This document shows positions 1-6,433 of a stretch of 7,839 bases of DNA, piece by piece; positions within the stretch are counted from its first letter, which is position 1, and every line of letters starts with the position of its first letter. The notes beneath the pieces were generated by a model. That model was given only the letters and a program-made list of their open reading frames with translations, did no database searches and was not told the origin of the DNA. The position numbers and the translations under genes were made by a program. The stretch comes from an uncultured Dialister sp. (GTDB lineage Bacteria > Bacillota > Negativicutes > Veillonellales > Dialisteraceae). The stretch lies in NCBI RefSeq assembly GCF_900765565.1, contig NZ_CAAFRZ010000018.1, forward strand, positions 1 through 7,839, given 5' to 3'.

Positions 1-256
1 ATTTCAGTTTGTCGAGCTGATGGGGCGACGCTGGTGGAGAGAGTCAAACGCGTGAGAGCTTCTAGCTGTTAGCTGCTAGCTTCTAGGAAAGCTGGCAAGC
101 CTACGGCACGAATGACTGACGGGAATACCGAGTGGAAGCGCCGCGGGCGGATCAGCCTTCCTAACAGCTAGCCGCTAGAAGCTAGGAGCTCCATGCGAGT
201 GACTCTATCCGCAAGCATGCCAACCGCCAAACCCCAACAGCTCGTCAAACCGCAAT
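1..256 (+). repeat. Repeat A: ~256-bp palindromic CTAG-heptad element (isomer I)
   Basis: Copy A of the dispersed element. It opens with ATTTCAGTTTGTCGAGCTG at base 1 and closes with CAGCTCGTCAAACCGCAAT (238-256); these tips are imperfect inverted repeats. Four 7-bp units (59-86) face four complementary-type units (161-188) across a 74-nt centre; six CTAG are present. The left arm is the short form (gene-free arm with GAGTCAAACGCG at 41-52) and the right arm is the long form (about 189-237). The plus sign marks internal polarity as in copy B. It lies 38 bp beyond the stop codon of the binding-protein gene. There is no convincing reading frame in it. Because the window begins exactly at the tip, flanking sequence on the left cannot be judged. 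Confidence 0.9.
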
Positions 257-262
257 TTTTTT

Positions 263-292
263 AACCGGAATAGCCCAGAGCCAGCTCCGGTT
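263..292 (-). other. Stem-loop downstream of the binding-protein gene
   Basis: AACCGGA (263-269) pairs with TCCGGTT (286-292), 3 bp past the stop codon on the minus strand, with a weak inner GC/GC pair. On the minus strand the stem is followed by A7, not a T-run, so it is not a standard Rho-independent terminator on that strand. On the plus strand the T7 precedes the stem, which also does not fit. It may protect the 3' end of the mRNA or end transcription with help from the adjoining palindromic repeat; this is inference. Confidence 0.45.
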
Positions 293-294
293 CC

Positions 295-1299
295 TTATTT
301 CTGGTGCATTTCAGCAGCCAGCCGCTCCAGGGCATCTACCGTACGGATACCAGGAGTGATTTCAGACAGCCGGACCTTTAGGAAATGATTTTCCTTTACC
401 GCCCGCATACTCTGAAGCTGGGGATTCTCTTTCAGCTTTTCTACCCGTTCCTCGAAGGAATCCTGGTTCCTGTCGCTTGTGCTGTAATCCACCACCAGAA
501 TATAGTCCGGATCTGCCTGTACCAGACTTTCCCAGCTCGTCTTCGCCCATGTCTTGTCTACCCCCTGGCCGGCCATGACATTATCGGCACCGATAAGCTT
601 AAGCACATTGGTGGTGTATCCTTCAAAGGCAGTAAAGGGCTGCCCATCATCGGAATCATAAACGAAGACCTTCACATGTGGCAGGTCTTTGATCTTATTC
701 TGGGCGGCTTCCAGTTTCTTCTTTTCACCGTCTACCCATCTCTTTGCATTATCTTCCTTGCCAAAAATTTTACCATATTCCAGCATATCACTGAAAAGGG
801 TGTCCAGGTTGGCATTGGTGTCCTGCATGGAATCCGGCACAAAAATCGGAATGCCTGCAGAAATAATCTTATCCGCCGGAATACCTCTCTTTGTAAAGGG
901 AACTTCCCATCCCGTCACAAAGTCCGGTTTTACGGACATGAGTTTCTCATAGGATGGCCATTTTTCAGCCAGTACCGGTACCTTGGCATAAGCATCGGCA
1001 ATGGAAGGATAAATATCGTCTTCCTTAAAAGCCGTACCTGCCATCTGGTCCTGGAGCCCCAGGGCCAACATCATTTCCGTGGTGGCGAATGACATGGAAA
1101 CGGCATGCTTCGGCGGGGCCGTAACTTTCATATCCACCTCTTTTCCATCCAGTTTTTCCTTCCAGGTCACCGGAGCGGCGGCCGAGGACGCCGCGGGTTT
1201 GGCAGTAGATGCAGGCTGGCTGCTGCAGCCAGCCATTACGGTTCCCATGGACAGGACAATCATGACAGCGGCAGCTGCTTTTTTCCATTTTGCATTCAT
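295..1299 (-). CDS. Iron/cobalamin-type ABC transporter substrate-binding lipoprotein
   Basis: Extracytoplasmic binding protein of a class II (siderophore/haem/B12) importer, 334 aa. The start at 1299 is chosen because AAAGGAGG sits 8 nt upstream; the reading frame stays open further upstream, but that part lacks a ribosome site and would bury the signal peptide. Residues 1-24 are a lipoprotein signal (Lys-rich start, hydrophobic stretch, VMAGC lipobox) with Cys25 as the lipidated residue, followed by a Ser/Ala/Pro linker. The body has the two-lobed layout of the Peripla_BP_2 family (FepB/FhuD/BtuF), including an FTAFEGYTTNVLKLIGADN segment in the second lobe that resembles the AG.g...e.l...GG.N region of family members. 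It is the last gene of the importer operon, 88 bp after the ATPase, separated from it by a terminator-like hairpin. Substrate cannot be read from sequence; no B12 riboswitch was seen that would favour cobalamin. Confidence 0.9.
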   Translation of the reverse strand: MNAKWKKAAAAVMIVLSMGTVMAGCSSQPASTAKPAASSAAAPVTWKEKLDGKEVDMKVTAPPKHAVSMSFATTEMMLALGLQDQMAGTAFKEDDIYPSIADAYAKVPVLAEKWPSYEKLMSVKPDFVTGWEVPFTKRGIPADKIISAGIPIFVPDSMQDTNANLDTLFSDMLEYGKIFGKEDNAKRWVDGEKKKLEAAQNKIKDLPHVKVFVYDSDDGQPFTAFEGYTTNVLKLIGADNVMAGQGVDKTWAKTSWESLVQADPDYILVVDYSTSDRNQDSFEERVEKLKENPQLQSMRAVKENHFLKVRLSEITPGIRTVDALERLAAEMHQK

Positions 1300-1326
1300 A
1301 TGTTTTTCCTCCTTTAGGAATTTTAT

Positions 1327-1360
1327 AAAAAGGGAATCTCCTGATAGAGGAAAAATTCCC
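1327..1360 (-). terminator. Intra-operon terminator-like hairpin before the binding-protein gene
   Basis: On the minus strand GGGAAT (1360-1355) pairs with ATTCCC (1337-1332), with an inner TCCT/AGGA helix and a CTATC loop, followed by T5 (1331-1327). It lies between the ATPase stop (1388) and the ribosome site of the lipoprotein gene (about 1307-1314). The stem is interrupted by an internal loop, so partial read-through is plausible. It may set the ratio of binding protein to transporter or stabilise one of the two mRNA parts. No separate promoter with a good -35 was found in the gap. Confidence 0.6.
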
Positions 1361-1387
1361 GATGTCTGACTGAAGATATATGGAAGT

Positions 1388-2140
1388 TCAACAATAAAGA
1401 AACCGTTTTCCCCCATGGGAAGCCGTATAAAAGGGAACTTCGAAAACCGACTCCAGACAGTCCGCCGTAAGAACTTCGTCTGTTTTTCCCATTTCCAGAA
1501 TCTTCCCCTCTTTCATGATGATGGCATGGTCACAGTACCGTGCCGCCAGAGACAGGTCATGGAGCACAATGAGTACCGTTCCCCGGGCCTGGAACTTTTT
1601 CAGCGTTTCCATCAGGGCAATTTTATACTTCACATCCAGATGGTTCGTGGGTTCATCCATCAAAAGCAGCTGGGGTTCCTGGGCGAAAGCCTTGGCAATG
1701 AGGACCCGCTGCTTTTCACCGCCGGACATGTGCTTCATTTCCCTGCCCCAGAGAGACAGGGATCTGGTTTCTTCCATTACGGTGCGAACGATTTCATGGT
1801 CTCTGGTGGAATAATCGCTGAACCGGCTTTTGAACGGATACCGGCCCATAAGGACCACGTCCTCCGATTTCAGCTCCCCCGTGAGTTCCATGGACTGCTG
1901 CACCATCACTGCCACTTCCCGGGCATAGGATTTACGGTCTATAGTCTCTATCGCTCGATTTTTATAGAAAATAGACTCTTTACTGGGAAGCTTTCTGGAA
2001 ATATGGGATAGCAGCGTCGATTTTCCACAGCCATTCGGTCCTACGATACAGGTCATGGAGCCTTTTTCCAACTGAAAGGAAATATGCCGGAGAATTTCTT
2101 TCGTGCCAATGGCATAAGATAAATCCTTGACTTCCAGCAT
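1388..2140 (-). CDS. ABC transporter ATP-binding protein, FecE/BtuD/FhuC type
   Basis: Cytoplasmic ATPase that drives the importer, 250 aa, the usual length for FecE/BtuD/FhuC proteins. All motifs are intact: Walker A GPNGCGKST (residues 34-42), Q-loop glutamine at 81/82, the signature MSGGE (138-142), Walker B LLLMDE (158-163) with catalytic Glu163, D-loop NHLD (166-169) and switch His194 in LHDLS. The ATG at 2140 directly follows the TAA of the permease gene (2143-2141) with no gap, and its ribosome site (GGGGAGG) is inside the end of the permease, so the two are translationally coupled. The match to the siderophore/B12 subgroup is good (NHLD and LHDLS with the class II permease next door), but the substrate is not determined. 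Confidence 0.95.
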   Translation of the reverse strand: MLEVKDLSYAIGTKEILRHISFQLEKGSMTCIVGPNGCGKSTLLSHISRKLPSKESIFYKNRAIETIDRKSYAREVAVMVQQSMELTGELKSEDVVLMGRYPFKSRFSDYSTRDHEIVRTVMEETRSLSLWGREMKHMSGGEKQRVLIAKAFAQEPQLLLMDEPTNHLDVKYKIALMETLKKFQARGTVLIVLHDLSLAARYCDHAIIMKEGKILEMGKTDEVLTADCLESVFEVPFYTASHGGKRFLYC

Positions 2141-3169
2141 TTAATCTGCCTCCCCGTACCGGTGTGTCACAATCCATATAAATACAGGAGCTCCCACGCA
2201 GGCAGTCAGTACACCGATGGGCAGCTCCTCCGGTGCAAAGAGGGTCCGGGATAAAACATCGGACCACACCATGACCAATGCACCGATAACCGGCGAAAAG
2301 AAGATAAGCCTCCCATGGGAAGGTCCCGCCAATGCCCGGGCCATGTGAGGCGTAATAAGTCCTACAAATCCAATAATACCGGCCTTGGATACCAGAAGAG
2401 CCACCATGGCAGAAGTCAGGAGGATAATGAAAAGTTGGAAGTGCTTCAGATGCAATCCCAGGAACTCCGCTTCCCCAGCCCCCAGAAGGAGGAGATCCAG
2501 GTCATTTCTCACCAGGTATACAAGAACCATCAGGATAAGTACACCGAAGGATGTCATGGCCAGGTCCTGCCACTGCATGCCGGACAGGCTTCCCACCAGC
2601 CAGAACATGGCACTCCGCACCTGCGCCTCATGGCGGGCACCATAAATAATCATCATGGTAAGGGCAGAGAAGAAGGCAGACACCCCCATGCCCACCAGAA
2701 TGAGGCGGATGGGATTATTGCTCTTCCCGCTGGCCATAATGACAATGGCCGTAGATGCAGCGGCTCCGATAAAGGCCCCGGCCGCAGTAGATGCGCCACC
2801 GGCGAAAGCAAACCAGCCCCAGATAATAGCTGCCACAGCTCCTGTAGAAGCGCCGGATGAAACACCAAGCACATAGGGATCTGCCAGGTCATTTCTCGTG
2901 ATGGTCTGGAGCAGCAGCCCCGAAAGGGCAAGGCCCATACCGCAGAGCGCAGAAAACAGAGTCCGGGGAATCCGTATCTGCCAAAGGATCATGGCAGAAG
3001 ATGTATCCGCCATGTGCCCCGTAATTACCATGGTCCCCACTTCCTGGAGTATCTCTCCCACCGGTACATACACAGAGCCAAATCCTACGGAAAGTACAAG
3101 GCTCACTGCCAGCAGGAACAGCAGTATAAAGAGTTTTGCAAAGCACGATAGATTTCCCGTATATTTCAC
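2141..3169 (-). CDS. FecCD/BtuC-family ABC transporter permease
   Basis: Inner-membrane permease of the class II importer, 342 aa, first gene of the operon. Translation most likely starts at a GTG (3169), with AAGGAG about 10 nt upstream; the overlapping GTG seven bases earlier is in another frame. After a first membrane segment (about residues 11-30), family signatures follow: RIPR...ALSGLLLQ...N.LADPYVLG.SSGA (66-107), GFVGLITPHMAR (267-278), which corresponds to the conserved GL..PH..R loop contacting the ATPase, and a C-terminal ELPIG.LTA..GAP.F segment (315-333). Only one permease gene is present, so the channel is expected to be a homodimer as in BtuCD and not a FecC/FecD heterodimer. 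The full set with the ATPase and lipoprotein makes a complete importer. Confidence 0.94.
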   Translation of the reverse strand: MKYTGNLSCFAKLFILLFLLAVSLVLSVGFGSVYVPVGEILQEVGTMVITGHMADTSSAMILWQIRIPRTLFSALCGMGLALSGLLLQTITRNDLADPYVLGVSSGASTGAVAAIIWGWFAFAGGASTAAGAFIGAAASTAIVIMASGKSNNPIRLILVGMGVSAFFSALTMMIIYGARHEAQVRSAMFWLVGSLSGMQWQDLAMTSFGVLILMVLVYLVRNDLDLLLLGAGEAEFLGLHLKHFQLFIILLTSAMVALLVSKAGIIGFVGLITPHMARALAGPSHGRLIFFSPVIGALVMVWSDVLSRTLFAPEELPIGVLTACVGAPVFIWIVTHRYGEAD

Positions 3170-3197
3170 AAACCACTTTCTCCTTTTGTTTTTATTT

Positions 3198-3226
3198 ATT
3201 TTATATAATTGTGTAATTTAAATCAA
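3198..3226 (-). promoter_or_regulatory. Probable sigma-70 promoter of the ABC importer operon
   Basis: On the minus strand TTGATT (3226-3221) and TAAAAT (3203-3198) are separated by exactly 17 bp, in a very A+T-rich stretch ending about 20 bp before the permease ribosome site. The match is 4/6 for -35 and 5/6 for -10. No convincing Fur box or cobalamin riboswitch was seen between this promoter and the start codon; the leader is only about 20 nt. The remaining stretch back to repeat B (3227-3330) is A+T-rich, and I see nothing definite in it. Confidence 0.55.
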
Positions 3227-3330
3227 TATGAAACCATCTTTTTTCTAATTTAATTCATTTCCACATCCGCTGATACATTTTACCAACCGGATCCCTTAAA
3301 AGGGCATATGCATGGCAGATTGAAAATGAT

Positions 3331-3581
3331 ATTTCAGTTTGTCGAACTGTTGGGTTTGGTGCTGATGGGTAGAGTCATTCGGGCGGGGTCTTCTAGCTTC
3401 TAGCTGTTAGCTGCCAGGAAAGCTGGCCAGCCTACAGCATGAATGACTGACGAGAATACCGGATGGAAGCACCGCAGGCGGATCAGCCTTCCTGGCAGCC
3501 AGCCGCCAGAATCCGGAAGCTCCATGCGAGTGACTCTATCCACGAGCATACTAACCGCCAAACCCTTCAGCTCACCGCAAT
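3331..3581 (+). repeat. Repeat B: palindromic CTAG-heptad element (isomer I, decayed heptads)
   Basis: Copy B opens with ATTTCAGTTTGTCGAACTG (3331-3349) and ends at CCGCAAT (3575-3581). Relative to copy A, about five bases of the right tip (GTCAA) are missing. Heptad arms are at 3390-3417 and 3492-3519 with a 74-nt centre. Only two CTAG remain; the right-arm units read CTGGCAG, CCAGCCG, CCAGAAT, CCGGAAG, mostly T-to-C changes from CTAG. The innermost left unit CTGCCAG is the exact complement of the first right unit CTGGCAG, so one pair of changes kept pairing. The right tip motif CCGCAAT occurs again at 3588-3594. It lies between the uspA terminator and the importer promoter. Confidence 0.9.
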
Positions 3582-3595
3582 AGTCCGCCGCAATC

Positions 3596-3627
3596 AAAAA
3601 GCGGAGAAAGGAATACTCCTTTCTCCG
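3596..3627 (-). terminator. Rho-independent terminator of the uspA-family gene
   Basis: An 11-bp perfect stem, CGGAGAAAGGA (3602-3612) with TCCTTTCTCCG (3617-3627), and a 4-nt loop, followed on the minus strand by C then T5 (3600-3596). It begins 28 bp after the stop codon of the UspA-family gene. This is a good intrinsic terminator. Confidence 0.88.
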
Positions 3628-3655
3628 TCTTCTATCCTGCAGTCCCGTGAGTGCC

Positions 3656-4084
3656 CTATTTCACAATGACCACAGGCCCCTTGCAATGATGTACGGCATA
3701 CTGGCTCACACTGCCCATGATGAAGGAGGACAGGGATCCTTTGCCGCTGTTCCCCATAACCACGACGGTTCCTTCCTCTTTATTGGCAAGGCCCGCAATC
3801 ATCGGTCCCGGTACGCCGATGAGCACCATTTCTTTGTGAGCCAATGTTTTTGGGATTTCGGGCACCAGCGATGCCAGCAGTTCTTCGCCCTTTTCTTTAA
3901 TGGCTTTCCGATATTCGTCGGAAATCATCATTTTATTGATAGGATCAATCATCTCGGTGGCATCCACCACATTCAGGAGAAGAATTTCGGCACCATACTT
4001 TTCTGCCAGTTCAATGCCCCCATGGAATGCATTTACAGAAGCCTCGGAGCCATCAACGGGGATAATTACTTTTTTAATTGCCAT
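3656..4084 (-). CDS. Universal stress protein, UspA family
   Basis: Single-domain cytoplasmic universal stress protein, 142 aa, the normal length. It begins with the family's first strand and loop, KKVIIPVDGSEAS (residues 4-16). The C-terminal part holds the ATP-binding pattern G-2x-G-9x-G-S: Gly111, Gly114, Gly124 and Ser125, so this is expected to be of the nucleotide-binding (MJ0577-like) class, not the UspA class that does not bind ATP. The start at 4084 is supported by the conserved N-terminus; the upstream purine-rich AAAGGA is rather distant (about 12 nt) with a GGTGGG closer. The gene is monocistronic: its own leader and candidate promoter lie upstream and a strong terminator downstream. 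The specific stress it serves cannot be inferred. Confidence 0.93.
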   Translation of the reverse strand: MAIKKVIIPVDGSEASVNAFHGGIELAEKYGAEILLLNVVDATEMIDPINKMMISDEYRKAIKEKGEELLASLVPEIPKTLAHKEMVLIGVPGPMIAGLANKEEGTVVVMGNSGKGSLSSFIMGSVSQYAVHHCKGPVVIVK

Positions 4085-4110
4085 GATAACCCACCATCCT
4101 TTGCCACAAA

Positions 4111-4129
4111 CAGGAGATGTATGCTCCTG
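4111..4129 (-). other. 5'-UTR hairpin of the UspA-family gene
   Basis: CAGGAG (4111-4116) pairs with CTCCTG (4124-4129), loop of 7 nt, about 27 nt before the start codon. There is no T-run after it, so it is not a terminator. It could affect mRNA stability; no direct regulatory evidence. Confidence 0.35.
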
Positions 4130-4216
4130 ATGAATTGCTCTGCAGCGGGAAGTCCTTTTCTTCCCATCTTTATTTTAGCTTATGCTAATCATTTCTGTGA
4201 AACTGTTATTATTTGT

Positions 4217-4240
4217 ACTATACACAGTGTTTTCCCTGTG
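4217..4240 (-). promoter_or_regulatory. Candidate uspA promoter with an adjoining inverted repeat
   Basis: On the minus strand a -10-like TATAGT (4222-4217) is preceded immediately by an inverted repeat CACAG-8 nt-CTGTG (4240-4223). The would-be -35 at 17 bp (TATTTC) is poor, so activation by a bound protein, or use of another sigma factor, is possible. The position, about 130 bp before the start codon, leaves a long leader. The stretch from here to repeat C (4241-4275) is A+T-rich without another clear signal. Confidence 0.35.
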
Positions 4241-4275
4241 AAATAAATATTGAAGTTCTGCAGTTATAGTGCAAT

Positions 4276-4532
4276 ATTTCAATTTGTCGAGCTGTTGGGT
4301 TTGGCGGTTAGTATGCTTGCGTGTAGAGTCACTCACACGGGGCTGCTAGCTTCTAGCTTCTAGCTGCTAGGAAAGCTGGCCAGCCTGCGGCGCTTCCCCA
4401 TCCGGTATTCCCGTCAGTCATTCGTGCCGTAGGCTGTAGAGCTTTCCTGGTTGCTAGCCGCTAGTAGCTAGAAGCCCCCGCACGAATGACTCTATCCATC
4501 AGCACCGCTCCAATAGCTCTACAAACCGCAAT
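4276..4532 (-). repeat. Repeat C: palindromic CTAG-heptad element (isomer II)
   Basis: Copy C, 257 bp, opens with ATTTCAATTTGTCGAGCTG and ends with CCGCAAT (4526-4532). Heptad arms: 4343-4370 (CTGCTAG, CTTCTAG, CTTCTAG, CTGCTAG) and 4447-4474, with a 76-nt centre; seven CTAG. Its interior is the reverse complement of that in A and B (hence minus), while the outer tips are in the same order. AGTCATTCGTGC in the centre (4416-4427) is perfectly complementary to 4480-4491 in the right arm, giving a second possible fold. The right arm 4444-4532 matches repeat E with one difference in 89 bases. It lies 18 bp from the hairpin that follows the TSUP gene. Confidence 0.92.
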
Positions 4533-4550
4533 AGTCCGAATGCACACGAA

Positions 4551-4580
4551 AGCCGGTTTCCTCGTATCAGGAAACCGGCT
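4551..4580 (-). terminator. Terminator-like hairpin after the TSUP permease gene
   Basis: A 12-bp perfect stem AGCCGGTTTCCT (4551-4562) with AGGAAACCGGCT (4569-4580), 6-nt loop, begins 24 bp after the stop codon on the minus strand. The following minus-strand bases are TTCGTGTG, a poor T-run, so termination may be weak or need Rho; 3'-end protection is the alternative. Confidence 0.6.
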
Positions 4581-4604
4581 AACTTGCCATGTAATACTAT
4601 AGGG

Positions 4605-5363
4605 TCAGTGAAACAGCAGCATCACCGCTCCGCCTACGGTGGGGAGGGCCACGATGGAGAACTTCAGTACCGGCAGCGGCGCCAGATGGGTGAACTTGGC
4701 GCCGATCCAGGCCCCCACGGTGAGGCCCACGAGAGTCTGCAGGAAGATCCACAGGTCCAGATGGCCGCTGACAAGATAGCCAAGCCCACCGGAAGCGGAA
4801 ATAGGAAGGATGATCATCATGCAGGTGCCGATGGACTGGAGCAGAGGCACTCCAAAAATCACCATGAGAGCTATCTGGATGTACGCTGCTGCGCCGATAC
4901 CGAAAGCCCCTGCCAGGAAGCCGGACACAATGCCCGTAGGAATACCGTAGAGATAGAGTTTCCGGCCGGTGAGGATGGTCTTCCGGATATGGAGATGATG
5001 ATTCAGCCAATCCGCCTGATACAACTTCACATAAAGAATGACTGCACTGGAGAGAACCATGAGCCCCGTCATGAAACTCAGGTCATTGGAGGGCATCCTG
5101 TTGGAAACAGCCGCTCCCATAAGGGCCCCCACAATGCCGCCGGCACCGATGACCGCCCCGACTTTCACCACCACTTCATGTTCCCGGAAATGGCTGACTG
5201 CTCCGGAAATCATGGTAAAGGTCATGGACGCCAGAGCCACGGCAAGGGCTGTATGGATGGGTACGCCAAAGCCCACGGTGAGGAGGGTAATGGTGACCCC
5301 CGCCCCACCGGCTCCTACAAAGCCGATAACAGCACCTAAGAGAATCATGGAAATGAGTAACAT
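4605..5363 (-). CDS. TSUP (TauE/SafE) family membrane permease
   Basis: Multi-pass inner-membrane protein of the sulfite exporter TauE/SafE family, 252 aa from the ATG at 5363. The two homologous halves of the family are visible: an N-terminal glycine-rich repeat (GAVIGFVGAGGAGVTITLL, residues 10-28) followed by ALAVALASMTFTMISGAVSHF, and a second one (GIPTGIVSGFLAGAFGIGAAA, about 140-160) followed by LLQSIGTCMMIILPISASGG. About eight membrane segments are expected. Substrates in this family include sulfite, sulfoacetate and other organosulfur anions; none can be chosen here. The start is uncertain: no good ribosome site precedes 5363, and the frame stays open to a TTG at 5441, only 39 bp after the stop of the upstream exporter gene. 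The short gap and absence of a promoter suggest co-transcription with that gene. Confidence 0.88.
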   Translation of the reverse strand: MLLISMILLGAVIGFVGAGGAGVTITLLTVGFGVPIHTALAVALASMTFTMISGAVSHFREHEVVVKVGAVIGAGGIVGALMGAAVSNRMPSNDLSFMTGLMVLSSAVILYVKLYQADWLNHHLHIRKTILTGRKLYLYGIPTGIVSGFLAGAFGIGAAAYIQIALMVIFGVPLLQSIGTCMMIILPISASGGLGYLVSGHLDLWIFLQTLVGLTVGAWIGAKFTHLAPLPVLKFSIVALPTVGGAVMLLFH

Positions 5364-5480
5364 GGTTATGCGCTTTCTAAAAAATGCAGATTTGAGTTTT
5401 GAGAGTTGAGGTTCCGCGGTTTCACCGCATTGTCCCGTCAATCTGTCCGATTGGCCTGCCGCAGGAGCCCCGGTCGACTT

Positions 5481-6356
5481 TCACTTCTCCTTTACCAGAG
5501 AGCTCACGATGGTGGAGCCCAGAATGAGTACGGCACCGGCTATATTGGCGGGCCCCATGGGTTCCCTCAGCCACAGGGCGGAAAGGATGATAGCCACGAT
5601 GGGGTCGATATAACTGAAGAGGGCTGCCGTCTGGGCATGAAGATAATGCATACTGCCGAAATAAAGGGTATAGGTAATACCGGTATGAACGATGCCTACG
5701 GTAAGAAGGAGCACCACCGTCAAAGGCGCCCACTCTATGGTACTGAAATCCCCCATGATAAGCGTATAGGGCAGGAGCACCAGAGACGCCATGGACAGCT
5801 GGAGGATGGTCATGTCATAGGCGGAAATGTCCTTCAGAAACTGGTTCAGCAGCATCACCGCCGCATAGAAGGCGGCCGCCCCGAGGCCAAAGAAAATGCC
5901 CCGGAAGCTGACGCCCTCTCCTCCGTCGGTGAGGACACCGGAAATGAGGACCATGCCGCCAAAAGCGGCGAGGGCGCAGAGAAATTTCAAAGGTGTCAGT
6001 TTTTCCTTCACCACAAAGGGGGAAGCCAGAATGACGAAGACCGGTGCCATGTAGTAAGACAGGGTGGCCGTGGACACCGTGGTATACCGGTAGGCTTCAA
6101 AAAGGAGGATCCAGTTGATACCGATGGCAGCACCGGAAAAGAAAAGGACCTTCAGGTTCTTCTTCACTGCTTCCCAGGATATGGAGGAATGGCGGAGATA
6201 TACCACGAGAAGGAGGAAGAGGGTGGCCGTAATCCCCCGGGCTTCCGCAATCACCGTGGAAGGAAGGGGAATATAGCGGATAAATATTCCCAATGTCCCA
6301 AATATCGTCATGGCAAAGATAAACTGCATCTTCGCCTGCATGTTTTCTTCTTTCAT
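5481..6356 (-). CDS. EamA/DMT-superfamily transporter
   Basis: Drug/metabolite transporter of the 10-TM EamA type, 291 aa. Start 6356 is fixed by AGGAGG 5 nt upstream; the frame continues upstream into repeat D, but that part is not coding. Two EamA repeats are visible: residues about 10-140 (FAMTIFGTLGIFIRY, then AIGINWILLFEAYRYTTVS, typical of the first repeat, then YYMAPVFVILASPFVVKEKL) and about 154-288 (GLGAAAFYAAVMLLNQ, then GIVHTGITYTLYF and DPIVAIILSALWLREPMG, the usual sYldPl.a.l.s...l.E motif of the second). Such proteins export amino acids or other metabolites; the substrate is unknown. It has its own promoter next to repeat D and is probably co-transcribed with the TSUP permease downstream. 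Confidence 0.93.
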   Translation of the reverse strand: MKEENMQAKMQFIFAMTIFGTLGIFIRYIPLPSTVIAEARGITATLFLLLVVYLRHSSISWEAVKKNLKVLFFSGAAIGINWILLFEAYRYTTVSTATLSYYMAPVFVILASPFVVKEKLTPLKFLCALAAFGGMVLISGVLTDGGEGVSFRGIFFGLGAAAFYAAVMLLNQFLKDISAYDMTILQLSMASLVLLPYTLIMGDFSTIEWAPLTVVLLLTVGIVHTGITYTLYFGSMHYLHAQTAALFSYIDPIVAIILSALWLREPMGPANIAGAVLILGSTIVSSLVKEK

Positions 6357-6402
6357 GATTTCCTCCTGTGCTGCCATACTCCTGAAATAATGTATGTTTT
6401 CT

Positions 6403-6433
6403 ATTATACACGAATGGATCGGATGTATGCCAA
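6403..6433 (-). promoter_or_regulatory. Promoter of the EamA transporter gene, abutting repeat D
   Basis: A perfect -10 TATAAT (minus strand 6408-6403) lies 39 bp before the ribosome site AGGAGG (about 6362-6367). The best -35 is TTGGCA (6433-6428; 5/6) at a long spacing of 19 bp. Its first base is the tip base of repeat D, so the element touches the promoter without replacing its core. Confidence 0.6.

Noticed and set aside
3170..3330. Cobalamin riboswitch or Fur box before the importer operon
   Set aside because: The predicted leader is too short for a riboswitch and no B12-box-like sequence is seen. A+T-rich partial palindromes do not match a Fur site well enough to call.
3400..3597. Short open frames inside repeats (for example a 65-codon frame in repeat B, and a LAVSMLACRVTHT-like peptide encoded in C and D)
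   Set aside because: The frames end in TAG supplied by the heptads, differ between copies, and lack ribosome sites. Similar peptides arise because the DNA is repeated, not because protein is conserved.
4276..4532. Complete insertion sequence
   Set aside because: No transposase gene, and no clear target-site duplication at any of the copies whose both flanks are visible. A non-autonomous element remains possible.
5442..5480. Terminator between the EamA and TSUP genes
   Set aside because: Only a tiny CCTGC/GCAGG inverted repeat with a one-base gap and no T-run; co-transcription is more likely.
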